Assembly (NCBI GenBank): GCA_026874595.1
Contig: JAPPUL010000068.1
Span: forward strand, 695,001 to 759,000
Length of the DNA: 64,000 nt
Origin: Sipunculus nudus
Lineage: Eukaryota > Annelida > Sipuncula > Golfingiida > Sipunculidae
Direction: 5' to 3'
This document shows positions 53,925 to 63,348 of the stretch, piece by piece; the stretch's first letter is position 1; each line of letters begins with the position of its first letter. The notes under the pieces are model-generated. The model searched no databases. It saw only the letters and a program-made list of their open reading frames with translations, and had not been told where the DNA came from. Both the position numbers and the translations under genes were made by a program.

Positions 53925-55523
53925 TTGATTGAAAAACGTCTTTTCATAAATAGCGCCGTTATTGTAACCCTTGCAACGCTACTCTCTAAGCTCCTTGGCC
54001 TTGTAAGACAACAATATGGTCTTTACTTCTTTGGTGGCGGCTTTGAATATGATGCCTTTGTTGCTGCGTTTAGAATCCCAAATGCCCTGCGTGAACTACT
54101 TGCTGAGGGCGCTTTGTCTGCCGCATTCATTCCCCTTTTTGCTGCACTCCTTGCCAAAAATAAACAAAAAGAAGCGTTCGTCTTTGCAAATAAAATAATC
54201 CTTATCGCATTAATAATGAGCATAGTCTCTTTATTAATCGCTTTTTTTGCATCTCCTTTCTTTATGCAGTATTATCATAACAACCCAGATGTTGCCAATT
54301 CTCAAGTGCTTGCTAAGGACCTTTTTAATATCTTAATGATATATTTACCTTTCATAAGTGTTGCTGCCATCTTTATGGGGATGTTACACTCGCTAAATGT
54401 CTTCTTTGTCCCCTCCCTTGGTCCTTTTATCTCAAATGTCTTTTTCCTTATAGTACTATTCTCCGTTTACTCGCTTTATGGCATACACTCCCTTGCCTAC
54501 GCCCTTATAATCGGAGGTATAGCTCATCTTATAATACAAATACCTTTTCTAATTAAACAAGGCTTTAAATTTAAACTATACTCACTAAAAAGAGATTCAG
54601 ATATTAATAGCTTTATTAAACTATTTATCCCATACGCCCTTGCCCTTGGCATCCCCAAATTAAACAACATCCTCTCAAATATTTATGCAGATGCTATAAC
54701 AGGCGCTAATACCGCATTATCACAAGGCTTTTTTATGATTCAGCTCCCTATCTCCTTATTCGTTGTGTCAATTTCAACAATTAGTTTGCCCTCTATGGCA
54801 AGATATTACCAGCAGAATGATATTAAAGAATTTATAAACATAATATTGGTCGGCTTTAGAATGGTTTTTATATTTACATTGCCCTCTATGATTGCTTTTA
54901 TGTTGCTTGACGATAAGCTAAGTGCTTTTGTATACAAAGACCTTGTTATGCTAATCTCAAACGGCTCTCGGGGCCTTATTGACGATAATGTTATTAAAAA
55001 CATATCTTACACTATATTTTACTTTGCACCTTGTATTGTCTCTATCGGCTTTTCGGTAATACTAATTCGGGCCTTCCAAAGTATTCGTAATATGTTTTCT
55101 CTTATCTATATTTCATTAATCACTGTTTTTATTCACGTTTTGCTCATGCATTTATTTATAGATGTTCTTAAAATGCCTTTCTACTATATAGCCCTTTCTA
55201 TAAGTATCACATCGTTTTTACATGTCATTTTGCTTTTCATAATATTAAAAACTAAAATCAAATCATTAAAGCTTGAAAAAAATACATTGCTTAACATGTT
55301 AAAGACAATACTTGCCTCGCTTTTTATGGGTTTTATTATACTTTTAATAAAGGATCTAAACCTTAATATTTTAGATACAAGCTATAAAAACGAACTTGCA
55401 AGCACTCTTTTAATTATGTTAGTAGCTTCTATTAGTTATTTTATAATATTATATTCCTTAAAGGAAGAAGGTTTTATATTCTTTGTAAAGCATTTTTATA
55501 CTAAATTAACTAAAAAGCAATAA
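53925..55523 (+). CDS. murJ: Lipid II flippase MurJ
   Basis: 532 residues, 13-14 membrane helices. RLFINSAVIVTLATLLSKLLGLVRQ and FRIPNALRELLAEGALSAAFIPLF (the MviN signature with essential Arg residues in the first helices), LGIPKLNNILSN, and QGFFMIQLPISLFVVSISTISLPSM. Moves peptidoglycan precursor across the inner membrane. TTG start at 53925 preceded by aaaaggg. Its coding strand is C/T-rich compared with the next plus-strand genes. Confidence 0.95.
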   Translation: MIEKRLFINSAVIVTLATLLSKLLGLVRQQYGLYFFGGGFEYDAFVAAFRIPNALRELLAEGALSAAFIPLFAALLAKNKQKEAFVFANKIILIALIMSIVSLLIAFFASPFFMQYYHNNPDVANSQVLAKDLFNILMIYLPFISVAAIFMGMLHSLNVFFVPSLGPFISNVFFLIVLFSVYSLYGIHSLAYALIIGGIAHLIIQIPFLIKQGFKFKLYSLKRDSDINSFIKLFIPYALALGIPKLNNILSNIYADAITGANTALSQGFFMIQLPISLFVVSISTISLPSMARYYQQNDIKEFINIILVGFRMVFIFTLPSMIAFMLLDDKLSAFVYKDLVMLISNGSRGLIDDNVIKNISYTIFYFAPCIVSIGFSVILIRAFQSIRNMFSLIYISLITVFIHVLLMHLFIDVLKMPFYYIALSISITSFLHVILLFIILKTKIKSLKLEKNTLLNMLKTILASLFMGFIILLIKDLNLNILDTSYKNELASTLLIMLVASISYFIILYSLKEEGFIFFVKHFYTKLTKKQ

Positions 55524-55586
55524 GAGTTAGCTTTATATACAAACTTATATTTACTTAGAAAGTTAACGGAGGTTTTTTAAAAAAAC

Positions 55587-56390
55587 ATGAAAAACACTGA
55601 TATTAAAAAAATAGTAAAAGATAGTTATAAGAAGGTGGTTGTGGGTGATATTGCTGAATCTGGATGTTGTAGTTTGCCGGGGCAGACATGCGGTGATCCG
55701 GAGATGGACTATACAATGTTTAAGGATAAATACGAGGATATAAAAGGGTACGTGAAAGAAGCAGATTATGGTCTTGGCTGCGGGATACCAACAAAGTTTA
55801 TAACAATAAAAGAAGATGATAGAGTACTTGATCTTGGTAGTGGTGCTGGTAATGACGTATTTATTGCCCGGGAGCTTGTTGGTCCTAAGGGCGTTGTGAT
55901 CGGTCTTGACATGACAGAGGAGATGGTATCTAAGGCTAATGAGAATAAAAGGAAGCTTGGATTTGACAATGTAGAGTTTTTACTTGGCGAGATAGAGTCA
56001 ATGCCTATAGAAAGCGATAGTATAAACGTTGTAATAAGTAATTGCGTCTTAAATTTAGTGCCGGACAAAGAAAAAGCGTTTAAGGAAATATATAGAGTAC
56101 TTGCTTCCGGTGGCACATTTTCTATATCCGATATAGTACTTGATGGACAATTGCCGAAAAAGATATTAGAATCGGCCCAAATGTATGCAGGATGCGTTTC
56201 TGGTGCAATACAAAAGACAGAGTATATTAACCTTATAAAGAAAGCAGGGTTTAAGGATATAAAGATAAAGTCTACAAAGGAAGTTACAATACATAAATAT
56301 TTAAAAGATTACCTTACAGAAGAGGAGCTAAACGATTATGAGCGGAGTGGCAGTAAAATAGAAAGCATAACCTTAGTAGGCTACAAATAG
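55587..56390 (+). CDS. arsM: Arsenite S-adenosylmethionine methyltransferase
   Basis: 267 residues. SAM fold motif DRVLDLGSGAGNDVFIAREL, followed by GLDMTEEMVSKAN. The three conserved arsenic-binding cysteines appear at C65 (YGLGCGIPTKF), C153 (ISNCVLNLVPDK) and C203 (MYAGCVSGA), with an extra Cys pair CC at 27-28 and C35 at the N-terminus. It methylates trivalent arsenic to volatile or less harmful forms. No arsR or arsC is adjacent; the next gene is a radical SAM protein 65 bases away. Start with gga ribosome site. Confidence 0.9.
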   Translation: MKNTDIKKIVKDSYKKVVVGDIAESGCCSLPGQTCGDPEMDYTMFKDKYEDIKGYVKEADYGLGCGIPTKFITIKEDDRVLDLGSGAGNDVFIARELVGPKGVVIGLDMTEEMVSKANENKRKLGFDNVEFLLGEIESMPIESDSINVVISNCVLNLVPDKEKAFKEIYRVLASGGTFSISDIVLDGQLPKKILESAQMYAGCVSGAIQKTEYINLIKKAGFKDIKIKSTKEVTIHKYLKDYLTEEELNDYERSGSKIESITLVGYK

Positions 56391-56455
56391 TTTCGATTAG
56401 ACTGTTTAGAAAAGAAGGTATTAAGTAAAAATTAGAAACTAAGGGCTTAAATTGA

Positions 56456-57559
56456 ATGAAAGGCAAGTTCAAACCAAAGCAAATATACATAGACAAAGAG
56501 GCTTTAGGCTACAAGGTAACAAAACACGTACTTGAATATTATAAAGACATCCCCAGTGAGATAGTAGAACATAGAAGTTTTTACAATACCTTAGGTGAGG
56601 ACAAAGGTATTGAAAGCATTTATTTAACATTAAACAGAGGTAATTTTGTAAAAAAGTGTCCTGGAACAAGCGGTTTTATATGTTGTAATTATTATGTAAT
56701 TGATCTCGTTGAAAACTGCCATTTAGGGTGCAGCTACTGCTTTCTTAAGACATATTTAAGGGATAACGTAACAAAAATATACGTTAATCTAGAAAAGCTT
56801 TTTGAGGAACTTGAAACTCTTATAACAGACAAAAACAGATTATATCGAATAGGGACTGGCGAGTTGTCAGACTCACTTGCCCTTGATGATGCAACATTAT
56901 TCTCTAAAGAGCTTATTAACTACTTTAAAGATAAAGATAATGCCTTGCTTGAACTTAAGACAAAGACAAACCAAATTACAAATCTTTTAAAGCTTGAACA
57001 TAGGGGACGGGTTGTAATCTCTTGCTCATTAAATCCGCAAAAGATAATAGACGAAGAGGAGCTTAATGCCTCAAGTTTAGATGAGCGTTTAGAGGGGCTT
57101 TTAAGAGTGCAAGATGCAGGTTATCAGATAGCATTACATTTTGACCCTCTAATCTATTATGATGGATGGGAGAGGGGCTATAAAGAAGTTATTGATAATG
57201 TATTTAGTGTAATAGACAAAAAACGTATTGCTTGGATAAGTATCGGTAGTCTTAGATTTGTAGAGGGGATGCGAGATCTTTATTCCCCTCATGACAGTCG
57301 TATTTTTTATGAAGAGTTTATAGATTGCAAAGACGGTAAGAAACGTTATTTTATAGATATTCGCACCAGAATGTACAAAAAGATCATCTCAATCCTAAAA
57401 GAACATGACGATAAATTATTTATATATTTGTGTATGGAAGGTAAGGACATGTGGATGAGGATATACAGTTTTGTTCCAAGAAGCGATCTTAAGCTTGACA
57501 AATTGTTTGCACAAAGACAAAATGCTATTAAAAAAGCGTTAAACAAAACAGCAAATTAA
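56456..57559 (+). CDS. Radical SAM protein, spore photoproduct lyase family
   Basis: 367 residues. Iron-sulphur motif C88-x3-C92-x2-C95 (ENCHLGCSYCFLKTYL), preceded by GFICCNYYVIDLV. This combination, with EL(K)TKTN and SCSLNPQKI downstream, is typical of SPL-like proteins in non-sporulating bacteria. SPL repairs the thymine spore photoproduct. In a diderm it might act on other thymine dimers or on an unrelated substrate. Placed directly after arsM with the same strand and spacing that allows co-transcription. Confidence 0.8.
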   Translation: MKGKFKPKQIYIDKEALGYKVTKHVLEYYKDIPSEIVEHRSFYNTLGEDKGIESIYLTLNRGNFVKKCPGTSGFICCNYYVIDLVENCHLGCSYCFLKTYLRDNVTKIYVNLEKLFEELETLITDKNRLYRIGTGELSDSLALDDATLFSKELINYFKDKDNALLELKTKTNQITNLLKLEHRGRVVISCSLNPQKIIDEEELNASSLDERLEGLLRVQDAGYQIALHFDPLIYYDGWERGYKEVIDNVFSVIDKKRIAWISIGSLRFVEGMRDLYSPHDSRIFYEEFIDCKDGKKRYFIDIRTRMYKKIISILKEHDDKLFIYLCMEGKDMWMRIYSFVPRSDLKLDKLFAQRQNAIKKALNKTAN

Positions 57560-57641
57560 TAAATTTCTAATTAGAAGTGTTTTAAACTTAGCTTTTATTT
57601 GGATAGAATAACGAAAGAGGATAAACCATACTAAAGATAAA

Positions 57642-57699
57642 GAGGTTATATATAAAGAGGATATACAAAAGAGGTTATATATAAAGAGGATATACAAAA
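57642..57699. repeat. 29-bp tandem repeat upstream of the PpiD/SurA-like gene
   Basis: Two copies of a 29-base unit (begins gaggttatatataaagagg, ends acaaaa), followed by a partial copy up to the start codon. Each unit contains two agagg elements that resemble ribosome sites. Confidence 0.9.
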
Positions 57700-57726
57700 G
57701 AGGCTACAAAAGAGGGTATAATAAAT

Positions 57727-59643
57727 ATGATAAGTACGAAGCAGTTTTCTCAAAATAAGTTTTTTAGATATACAGCATATACGATAGTAATCGGCTTTGC
57801 GATAATGATGTTTTTACCAACAACTATTTCTTTGCCTGAGCTCTTAAGAGGAACAAGTAATGAATTCATAAGAGTTAACGACCGCGAAATATTTAATAAA
57901 AACATTCCCCAATATAGAAACACTCCGCAATTACAAGCCTCAATATATGAGGTTCTGCAGGATTTTAATAATAAGAACAAATCCAAAGACGCACAATGGT
58001 TAAACTTCATGTTAAACAATTGGAATCTCCCTTCAAAAATTCCAAACAGTGAATATGAACGTCATCGTAGTCATTTAAGAAGTGTCATTCAATGGACTAT
58101 GAATTATAATCTTGCACAGGAGCTTGGTTTTGATTTATCTAAGGATAAGTTAAATGATTTCATTAAAAAGTCGTTTAATTTATATTTAAAAGAGGAATAT
58201 AAGCGTACAGAAGAGAATAGAAAGATAGGAGCAAAAGATGAAGATGTTGATAAAAACAAGGTGCCAAAACAAAGTTTCGAAGAGTACAAAGAAGAGAATA
58301 TAGACTACTACTGGGAATTTTACTATAAATGGGCTTCTAAGTATTTAAAGGAATATTACCTTGTAAATTTAGTAACAAACCCTATACAAAATGGACAACT
58401 TGCAGTCCTTGCTGATGTAGATAAAGAGCTTGAAGTGCAAAGCCATAAAGTTGCAGTAGAGTTTGGACTTTTTACATACAATGATTACCTAAAGTTAGAA
58501 AAATACCAAAGCACAGTGGATGTGCAAAAGCTTAAAAAATACTATAAAGAAACCAAAGCCTCAATAACGGCAGACGTACTCTCTTTCAAAAGTAAAGATG
58601 ATGCCCAAAAAGCCTTAAATGACAAAGATAGTTTATCTTTAAAGTTCGAAGATAATAAAGATAAGGCAGCAACAACAAAAGATAAAGACAAAGACGGAAA
58701 AGAAAAGACATCTAAATCCTCAAATAAAGACTCAAGCAATGCAAAAGATAATGAGAAGCACAAGCTAATCACAAACAAGTACATAAGCGGAAATGATAAA
58801 CTATATGATAAGCTTGCAAAATATATTAAAGATGATATAACAAAAGTTATAGAAGATGAGAGCGTGGATGAGAGTAAAGATGAAAGCGAAGATGAGAGTG
58901 CACAATACAAATATAAAATATATAAGATAAAAAAGAAGGAAAAAAGCTTTGAAGAGGCAAAAGTATCTAAAAGTGATTATGAGAGGCTTTTAAAAGAGTA
59001 TGGAAAAGCTTATTATGATGAACTAAAGCCAGAATATGAAAAATATGCATTATCGTTAATGCAAAGCTACCTTAAAAAGGTAAAAGATAATAACGATATG
59101 TTATTAAAAGAGACTTTTGACGACGACAACGACTTCAAATATATAAGAAAAGGGAAAACAAAAGAGTTCACACAGGATTCAAAAGAGATAAGGCTTGAGA
59201 GCAAAAACCCCAAACAAGATAAGACAAAAAACAACAACATTACAAACGAGAGAATAGATGAGTTTGTATCTCCCTCATATGGTATTAATAGCAAGCCAAT
59301 ATATAACCAAGCCTTCTTTAAGGAGGCATTCTTATTAGATGTTAATGAGATATCGAAAGAGGTAATCTCATACGAGATGCAAGGCTCTGCTGTTCAAGGT
59401 AAATTATCTTTTTTTGTACTTAAAAAAGTCTCTGATACTAAACCAAAAGTAGATACAGAAGATATAACACGTAAAAAAGACATAATAAGAAAAGTTAAAT
59501 TGTCAAACCAATACATATTCATGAACGGCTGGATAGATTATCTACAAAGAGTTAAGGACTATGAGGTATCTATAAACAATAGTAACATTTTGGCTTCTCT
59601 TGGTATTAGAGGCAAATTAGACGATAAAACAGCAAGAAAATAG
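57727..59643 (+). CDS. Membrane-anchored periplasmic chaperone, PpiD/SurA-like
   Basis: 638 residues. One N-terminal membrane helix (about 14-32, YTIVIGFAIMMFLPTTISL) is followed by a large helical charged periplasmic part. The N-terminal half (QELGFDLSKDKLNDFIKKSF...) has the look of SurA_N domains. The region 310-420 is low-complexity Lys/Asp/Glu/Ser (DKDKDGKEKTSKSSNKDSS, DESVDESKDESEDES). No parvulin active-site motif is evident. Its topology matches PpiD. The next gene encodes a beta-barrel candidate, consistent with a role in outer-membrane protein traffic. Confidence 0.6.
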   Translation: MISTKQFSQNKFFRYTAYTIVIGFAIMMFLPTTISLPELLRGTSNEFIRVNDREIFNKNIPQYRNTPQLQASIYEVLQDFNNKNKSKDAQWLNFMLNNWNLPSKIPNSEYERHRSHLRSVIQWTMNYNLAQELGFDLSKDKLNDFIKKSFNLYLKEEYKRTEENRKIGAKDEDVDKNKVPKQSFEEYKEENIDYYWEFYYKWASKYLKEYYLVNLVTNPIQNGQLAVLADVDKELEVQSHKVAVEFGLFTYNDYLKLEKYQSTVDVQKLKKYYKETKASITADVLSFKSKDDAQKALNDKDSLSLKFEDNKDKAATTKDKDKDGKEKTSKSSNKDSSNAKDNEKHKLITNKYISGNDKLYDKLAKYIKDDITKVIEDESVDESKDESEDESAQYKYKIYKIKKKEKSFEEAKVSKSDYERLLKEYGKAYYDELKPEYEKYALSLMQSYLKKVKDNNDMLLKETFDDDNDFKYIRKGKTKEFTQDSKEIRLESKNPKQDKTKNNNITNERIDEFVSPSYGINSKPIYNQAFFKEAFLLDVNEISKEVISYEMQGSAVQGKLSFFVLKKVSDTKPKVDTEDITRKKDIIRKVKLSNQYIFMNGWIDYLQRVKDYEVSINNSNILASLGIRGKLDDKTARK

Positions 59644-59668
59644 TTTAATTAAATAATTTTATTAATAT

Positions 59669-60289
59669 ATGAATCCAAATTTATTTAAGAAATGGCCAAA
59701 TCGTCTTTTTGTGGCTTTATTCTTTATATTATTCTCTGCTAATGTTTTATCTGCTAAACCTATTGATATAAGCGTAGATTTTGGTTTTAAAATAGGGTAT
59801 GGCTTTACATCTGCTTTTATTCAAAACAGTGACCAGGTCGCTAATTCATTATTTCAAAATTCCTTTGTAACAGGAGGAGTGTCATTTAAGATATCACACG
59901 TAGAGTTTATTGGCGTGCAAATTGAAGTGCTCTATATTAGAAAAGAATTTAAAAGCGAGAGTTTAATCGGTTTATTTGACACTATATCGATACCTGTACT
60001 CCTGCGTGGAGATACGCCGTTTGGACTTTTCCTAATGGGCGGATTTGCTATAACTGCATTTCTAACACGTGACCTTGATAAACGCCTTGCACCATACGCT
60101 ACAAGCGACGACTTTGAGAAATTAGAATATGACATAATAGGAGCTTTAGGATATCAATTTACACTCTATAAAAAACTTCGTATGTTTATAGAAACAAGAT
60201 TCATATATACCATAAACAATATAAGTCGCAGATATCCAGAAGCTATAAGGCATTATGGACTGCTTTTTTACACGGGACTTGTATATTAA
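59669..60289 (+). CDS. Outer-membrane beta-barrel-like protein
   Basis: 206 residues. A signal peptide (about 1-29, NVLSA) is followed by VDFGFKIGYGF, GGVSFKISHVEFIGVQIEVLYI, LMGGFAITAFL, IGALGYQFTLYKKLRMFIETRF and a terminal aromatic LLFYTGLVY. This is the pattern of the PorT/OMP_b-brl family barrels with a C-terminal Tyr. Twenty-five bases downstream of the PpiD/SurA-like gene and probably co-transcribed. Confidence 0.7.
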   Translation: MNPNLFKKWPNRLFVALFFILFSANVLSAKPIDISVDFGFKIGYGFTSAFIQNSDQVANSLFQNSFVTGGVSFKISHVEFIGVQIEVLYIRKEFKSESLIGLFDTISIPVLLRGDTPFGLFLMGGFAITAFLTRDLDKRLAPYATSDDFEKLEYDIIGALGYQFTLYKKLRMFIETRFIYTINNISRRYPEAIRHYGLLFYTGLVY

Positions 60290-60308
60290 AGCTCATATTA
60301 ATAATATA

Positions 60309-61775
60309 TTAAAGTTTTTGTAACTCTTCCCTAAGAACCTTATTTACCATAGCAGGATTTGCCTGCCCTTTTGTTTCTTTCATAACCTGGCCTACAAGAA
60401 ATCCTAAAACTCCTTCCTTACCACCTTTATATGATTTGACAGGATTTGGGTTTTCTTCTATTACTTTTAAAATTGTAGCCGTAAGTCCTTCTTCATTACT
60501 TATTAATTTAAGACCCTTCTCTTTAATAAGATTTTCTATTGTAATCTCTTTTATATCTTCTTTATTACTTGGGTCTGTCAAACTCTCAAATAACATCTTA
60601 CCTATCTTCCCGCTTATTACCCCCTCATCGATAAGACGCACTATGTCTGCTATATGCTTTTTACTTACTAAAACCTTACTGAAATCTCCTCCAACATCAT
60701 TTAAATGTCGCATGAACTCAGAGGTAATCCAATTGGCAGTCTTTTTCGGAGAGTCTCCATATAGTAAAAGAGACTGCTCAAAATAATCTGCTAATGCCTT
60801 ACTCGTCGTTAGCGTCTTGGCATCCTTTTCACTCAATTTATACTCTCTTGCAAAACGTTCAAGACGTGCTTTTGGCAACTCCGGCATCTTTGAGCCTATC
60901 TTTTCTATCTCCTCCTCACTAACCATTACGGGAACTAAGTCCGGCTCCGGGAAATATCTATAGTCATTTGCATCCCCCTTATCTCGCATATTATACGTCT
61001 TGCCATCATCAACATTATAAAGCCTTGTCTCCTGTATTACCTCCTCCCCCGAAGTTAATACCTTCGCCTGCCGTTTAATCTCATAATCTAGTGCCTTTTG
61101 AACCCCCCTAAAAGAGTTTAGATTCTTAATCTCAACTCGCTTGCCATACTCACTCTCTCCACACTCCCGTAACGACACATTAGCATCGCAACGTAATGAA
61201 CCCTCTTCCATATTGCAATCTGATACATCTACATAACTTATTATATCTTTAAGATCATTAAGATATAAATATGCCTCCTCACTACTCCTAATATCAGGCT
61301 CTGACACTATCTCCAAAAGCGCTACCCCACTCCTGTTTAAATCTATATAACTATACCCCCCCTCATGCACCAACTTCCCCGCATCCTCTTCTATATGTAT
61401 TCGATTTATCCTTATACGCTTTTCACTACCTTCCTCAGACGAGGGTATGCTAACATTAAGATAACCATTCTTACATATCGGAAAGTCGTATTGCGTTATC
61501 TGATAAGCTTTTGGCAAGTCCGGATAAAAGTAATTCTTCCTGTCAAATCTACAAAAGGTACTTATAGTGCAGTTTAGGGCAATCCCAGCTTCTATCGCCT
61601 TAACTAAAGCCTCTTTGTTGAGTACAGGTAGCACTCCCGGATGTCCTTGGCATATTGGACAGGTTTGGCTATTAGCACCACCACCAAAACCGTTTTTACA
61701 AAAGCAAAACAGTTTACTTCTTGTATTAAGCTGTACATGCACTTCAAGCCCTATTATAACTTCGTATTTTGACAT
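60309..61775 (-). CDS. gatB: Asp-tRNA(Asn)/Glu-tRNA(Gln) amidotransferase subunit B
   Basis: 488 residues. IIGLEVHVQLNTRSKLFC, a zinc site (C..C..C..C around CFCKNGFGGGANSQTCPICQGHPG), YFYPDLPKAYQITQYDFPI, HIEEDAGKLVH and RCDANVSLRECG. The C-terminal YqeY-like domain ends GQVMKETKGQANPAMVNKVL. Carries the tRNA and kinase functions of GatCAB. Its presence implies indirect charging of Asn and/or Gln tRNAs. Confidence 0.97.
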   Translation of the reverse strand: MSKYEVIIGLEVHVQLNTRSKLFCFCKNGFGGGANSQTCPICQGHPGVLPVLNKEALVKAIEAGIALNCTISTFCRFDRKNYFYPDLPKAYQITQYDFPICKNGYLNVSIPSSEEGSEKRIRINRIHIEEDAGKLVHEGGYSYIDLNRSGVALLEIVSEPDIRSSEEAYLYLNDLKDIISYVDVSDCNMEEGSLRCDANVSLRECGESEYGKRVEIKNLNSFRGVQKALDYEIKRQAKVLTSGEEVIQETRLYNVDDGKTYNMRDKGDANDYRYFPEPDLVPVMVSEEEIEKIGSKMPELPKARLERFAREYKLSEKDAKTLTTSKALADYFEQSLLLYGDSPKKTANWITSEFMRHLNDVGGDFSKVLVSKKHIADIVRLIDEGVISGKIGKMLFESLTDPSNKEDIKEITIENLIKEKGLKLISNEEGLTATILKVIEENPNPVKSYKGGKEGVLGFLVGQVMKETKGQANPAMVNKVLREELQKL

Positions 61776-61844
61776 AAGCTCCCACTCAAATATTTCACAA
61801 GTGTTTTATAACACAAGTGTTTTATAACAATTTATAATATAATT

Positions 61845-62321
61845 TTAATTAACAATAACAATATCCTGATCTAAAACAAAATTAAGATAGTGTTTAATAG
61901 GCTTTTTGTTTATAGGACAAGTAAGGTCGTTATTTATCTCGCACAAAGGCTCAAGAACAAAACGACGTTCAAGCATATTCGGATGCGGTACAATAAGCTC
62001 ATGACTTTTGTACACTATATTACCATAAAGCAGAATGTCAATATCGATAACACGTGGCCCATAACGAAAGTCTTTATGTCTTTGTCTGCCAAGAGCTCTT
62101 TCTATATTTTGTACTAGAAACAATATTTCATTTAAGTTTATAGTTGTTTTAATTTCTATAACTTGATTTAAAAAATGCCCTTGAGTCTCATAATAAAGAG
62201 GTTTGGTTTCATAAACTCTTGAATATCTTGTTATCTTGAAGAATGAAGATAAGAGTTTAGAAGCATTTTCTAGATTGCCTCTTCTATTCCCTTGATTGGA
62301 ACCCAGTCCAAGATAAAGCAT
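61845..62321 (-). CDS. folK: 2-amino-4-hydroxy-6-hydroxymethyldihydropteridine pyrophosphokinase
   Basis: 158 residues: YLGLGSNQGNRRGNLENA, TKPLYYETQGHFLNQVIEI, RHKDFRYGPRVIDIDILLYG (the HPPK signature with metal-binding Asp-x-Asp) and VPHPNMLERRFVLEPL. Transfers pyrophosphate to dihydropterin in folate synthesis. Single gene 69 bases above gatB and in the same direction; folP and folB are elsewhere. Confidence 0.96.
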   Translation of the reverse strand: MLYLGLGSNQGNRRGNLENASKLLSSFFKITRYSRVYETKPLYYETQGHFLNQVIEIKTTINLNEILFLVQNIERALGRQRHKDFRYGPRVIDIDILLYGNIVYKSHELIVPHPNMLERRFVLEPLCEINNDLTCPINKKPIKHYLNFVLDQDIVIVN

Positions 62322-62365
62322 TATAGTTTTTGTTTAGACTTGTTTTAATTTTTAATATAAATGTA

Positions 62366-62788
62366 TTATTGATTATCCTTAAACGTTCCTCCATCAGCCA
62401 CACATACTGTTTGAAGCATATCTCTAAGGTCAGAAGTGCCATAATCATTGTCTCTATAAACATAATACTTTTTTTCTGGAGAAGAAGAAAATGTACACTC
62501 ACCCCATGAGGCTTGGGAACTAGAACACTTAGTATTTGCTTTGAACTCCTTTTGTAGCGTATCTGCCACCGTCTGGCCTTTTACCGTTTTAACAGAAGCT
62601 TTTAAATCTGTTAAAAAAGTACTACACTCCGAGGAAGTACCTCCTTCGGAACAAAAGCCTTCTTTCTCCCCAAAGGTAACGTTACATGCACCAAGAGTAG
62701 ATGAGCTTGCACTATCATCTTTACAACCTATTGAATATAGAGTTACAAAAAGCAGTGTAATAATTAAACATAATCTTGTTCTTCTCAT
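62366..62788 (-). CDS. Cys-rich lipoprotein, hypothetical
   Basis: About 140 residues from the ATG at 62788, chosen because GGGGGC lies just upstream; a longer form would start at 62809. Leader MRRTRLCLIITLLFVTLYSIGC ends in a lipobox S-I-G-C. The mature chain has six further cysteines with a GFCSEGGTSSEC stretch, probably disulphide-bonded in the periplasm or on the surface. I do not recognise the family. Single gene upstream of folK on the same strand. Confidence 0.65.
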   Translation of the reverse strand: MRRTRLCLIITLLFVTLYSIGCKDDSASSSTLGACNVTFGEKEGFCSEGGTSSECSTFLTDLKASVKTVKGQTVADTLQKEFKANTKCSSSQASWGECTFSSSPEKKYYVYRDNDYGTSDLRDMLQTVCVADGGTFKDNQ

Positions 62789-62809
62789 TCTAAAGCCCCC
62801 ATATAGCAA

Positions 62810-63348
62810 ATTATAAAAGAATAGTATTAAAGAATAATATATCTTATATAGACTTAACTTCGTTTTTTTAAAAAAAACACTATAACTTAATAATGTGCTT
62901 ATTTAATTTATAGTTTTTGCTAAAAATATATTTGTCAGAATAAATAATAATAAGTATATTATACCCTAGATGAGATGTTTTAGGTTGGGGCCCAGGATGT
63001 TAAGGGGGCGGCATAGGGGGCGGCATAGAGGCATAGAGGATGGCATAGAGGCATAGAGGGGCGGCATAGAGGCATAGAGGATGGCATAGAGGCACAGGGG
63101 ATGGTACAGGGGCTTTTAGTATACTCTTTACATATTAAAAAAAAACTTAGAACGCCAAAATATAGATTAAGACAGATGCAAAAAAGAACGTAGGATGTTA
63201 ATTAAGTTTTGCATTAAGATAAAGGACTTAGATAAATAAAACGAAGTATAAGCAACATCATATACTTTGTAATCTATGAAGAGTATCTTAGTGTAAAGAC
63301 AAAGCATATAAAGCATATAAAGAAGAAGCTAACCATCAGGGGGGAGTA
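62810..63348. other. Long gap upstream of coxB with repeat
   Basis: 539 bases. AT-rich up to about 62980, then a G-rich tandem repeat (63001-63115), then a purine-rich leader ending in the ribosome site. No supported ORF or RNA. Confidence 0.5.
63001..63115. repeat. G-rich tandem repeat (ggcatagag units) upstream of coxB
   Basis: At least nine variants of ggcatagag(g). They form a higher-order unit of about 41 bases repeated twice (63021-63061 and 63062-63102), then decay to cacagg/tacagg. Strongly G-rich against an AT-rich background. Confidence 0.9.

Noticed and set aside
63001-63115. Possible CRISPR array
   Set aside because: Units are contiguous with no unique spacers, and no cas genes are in the window.
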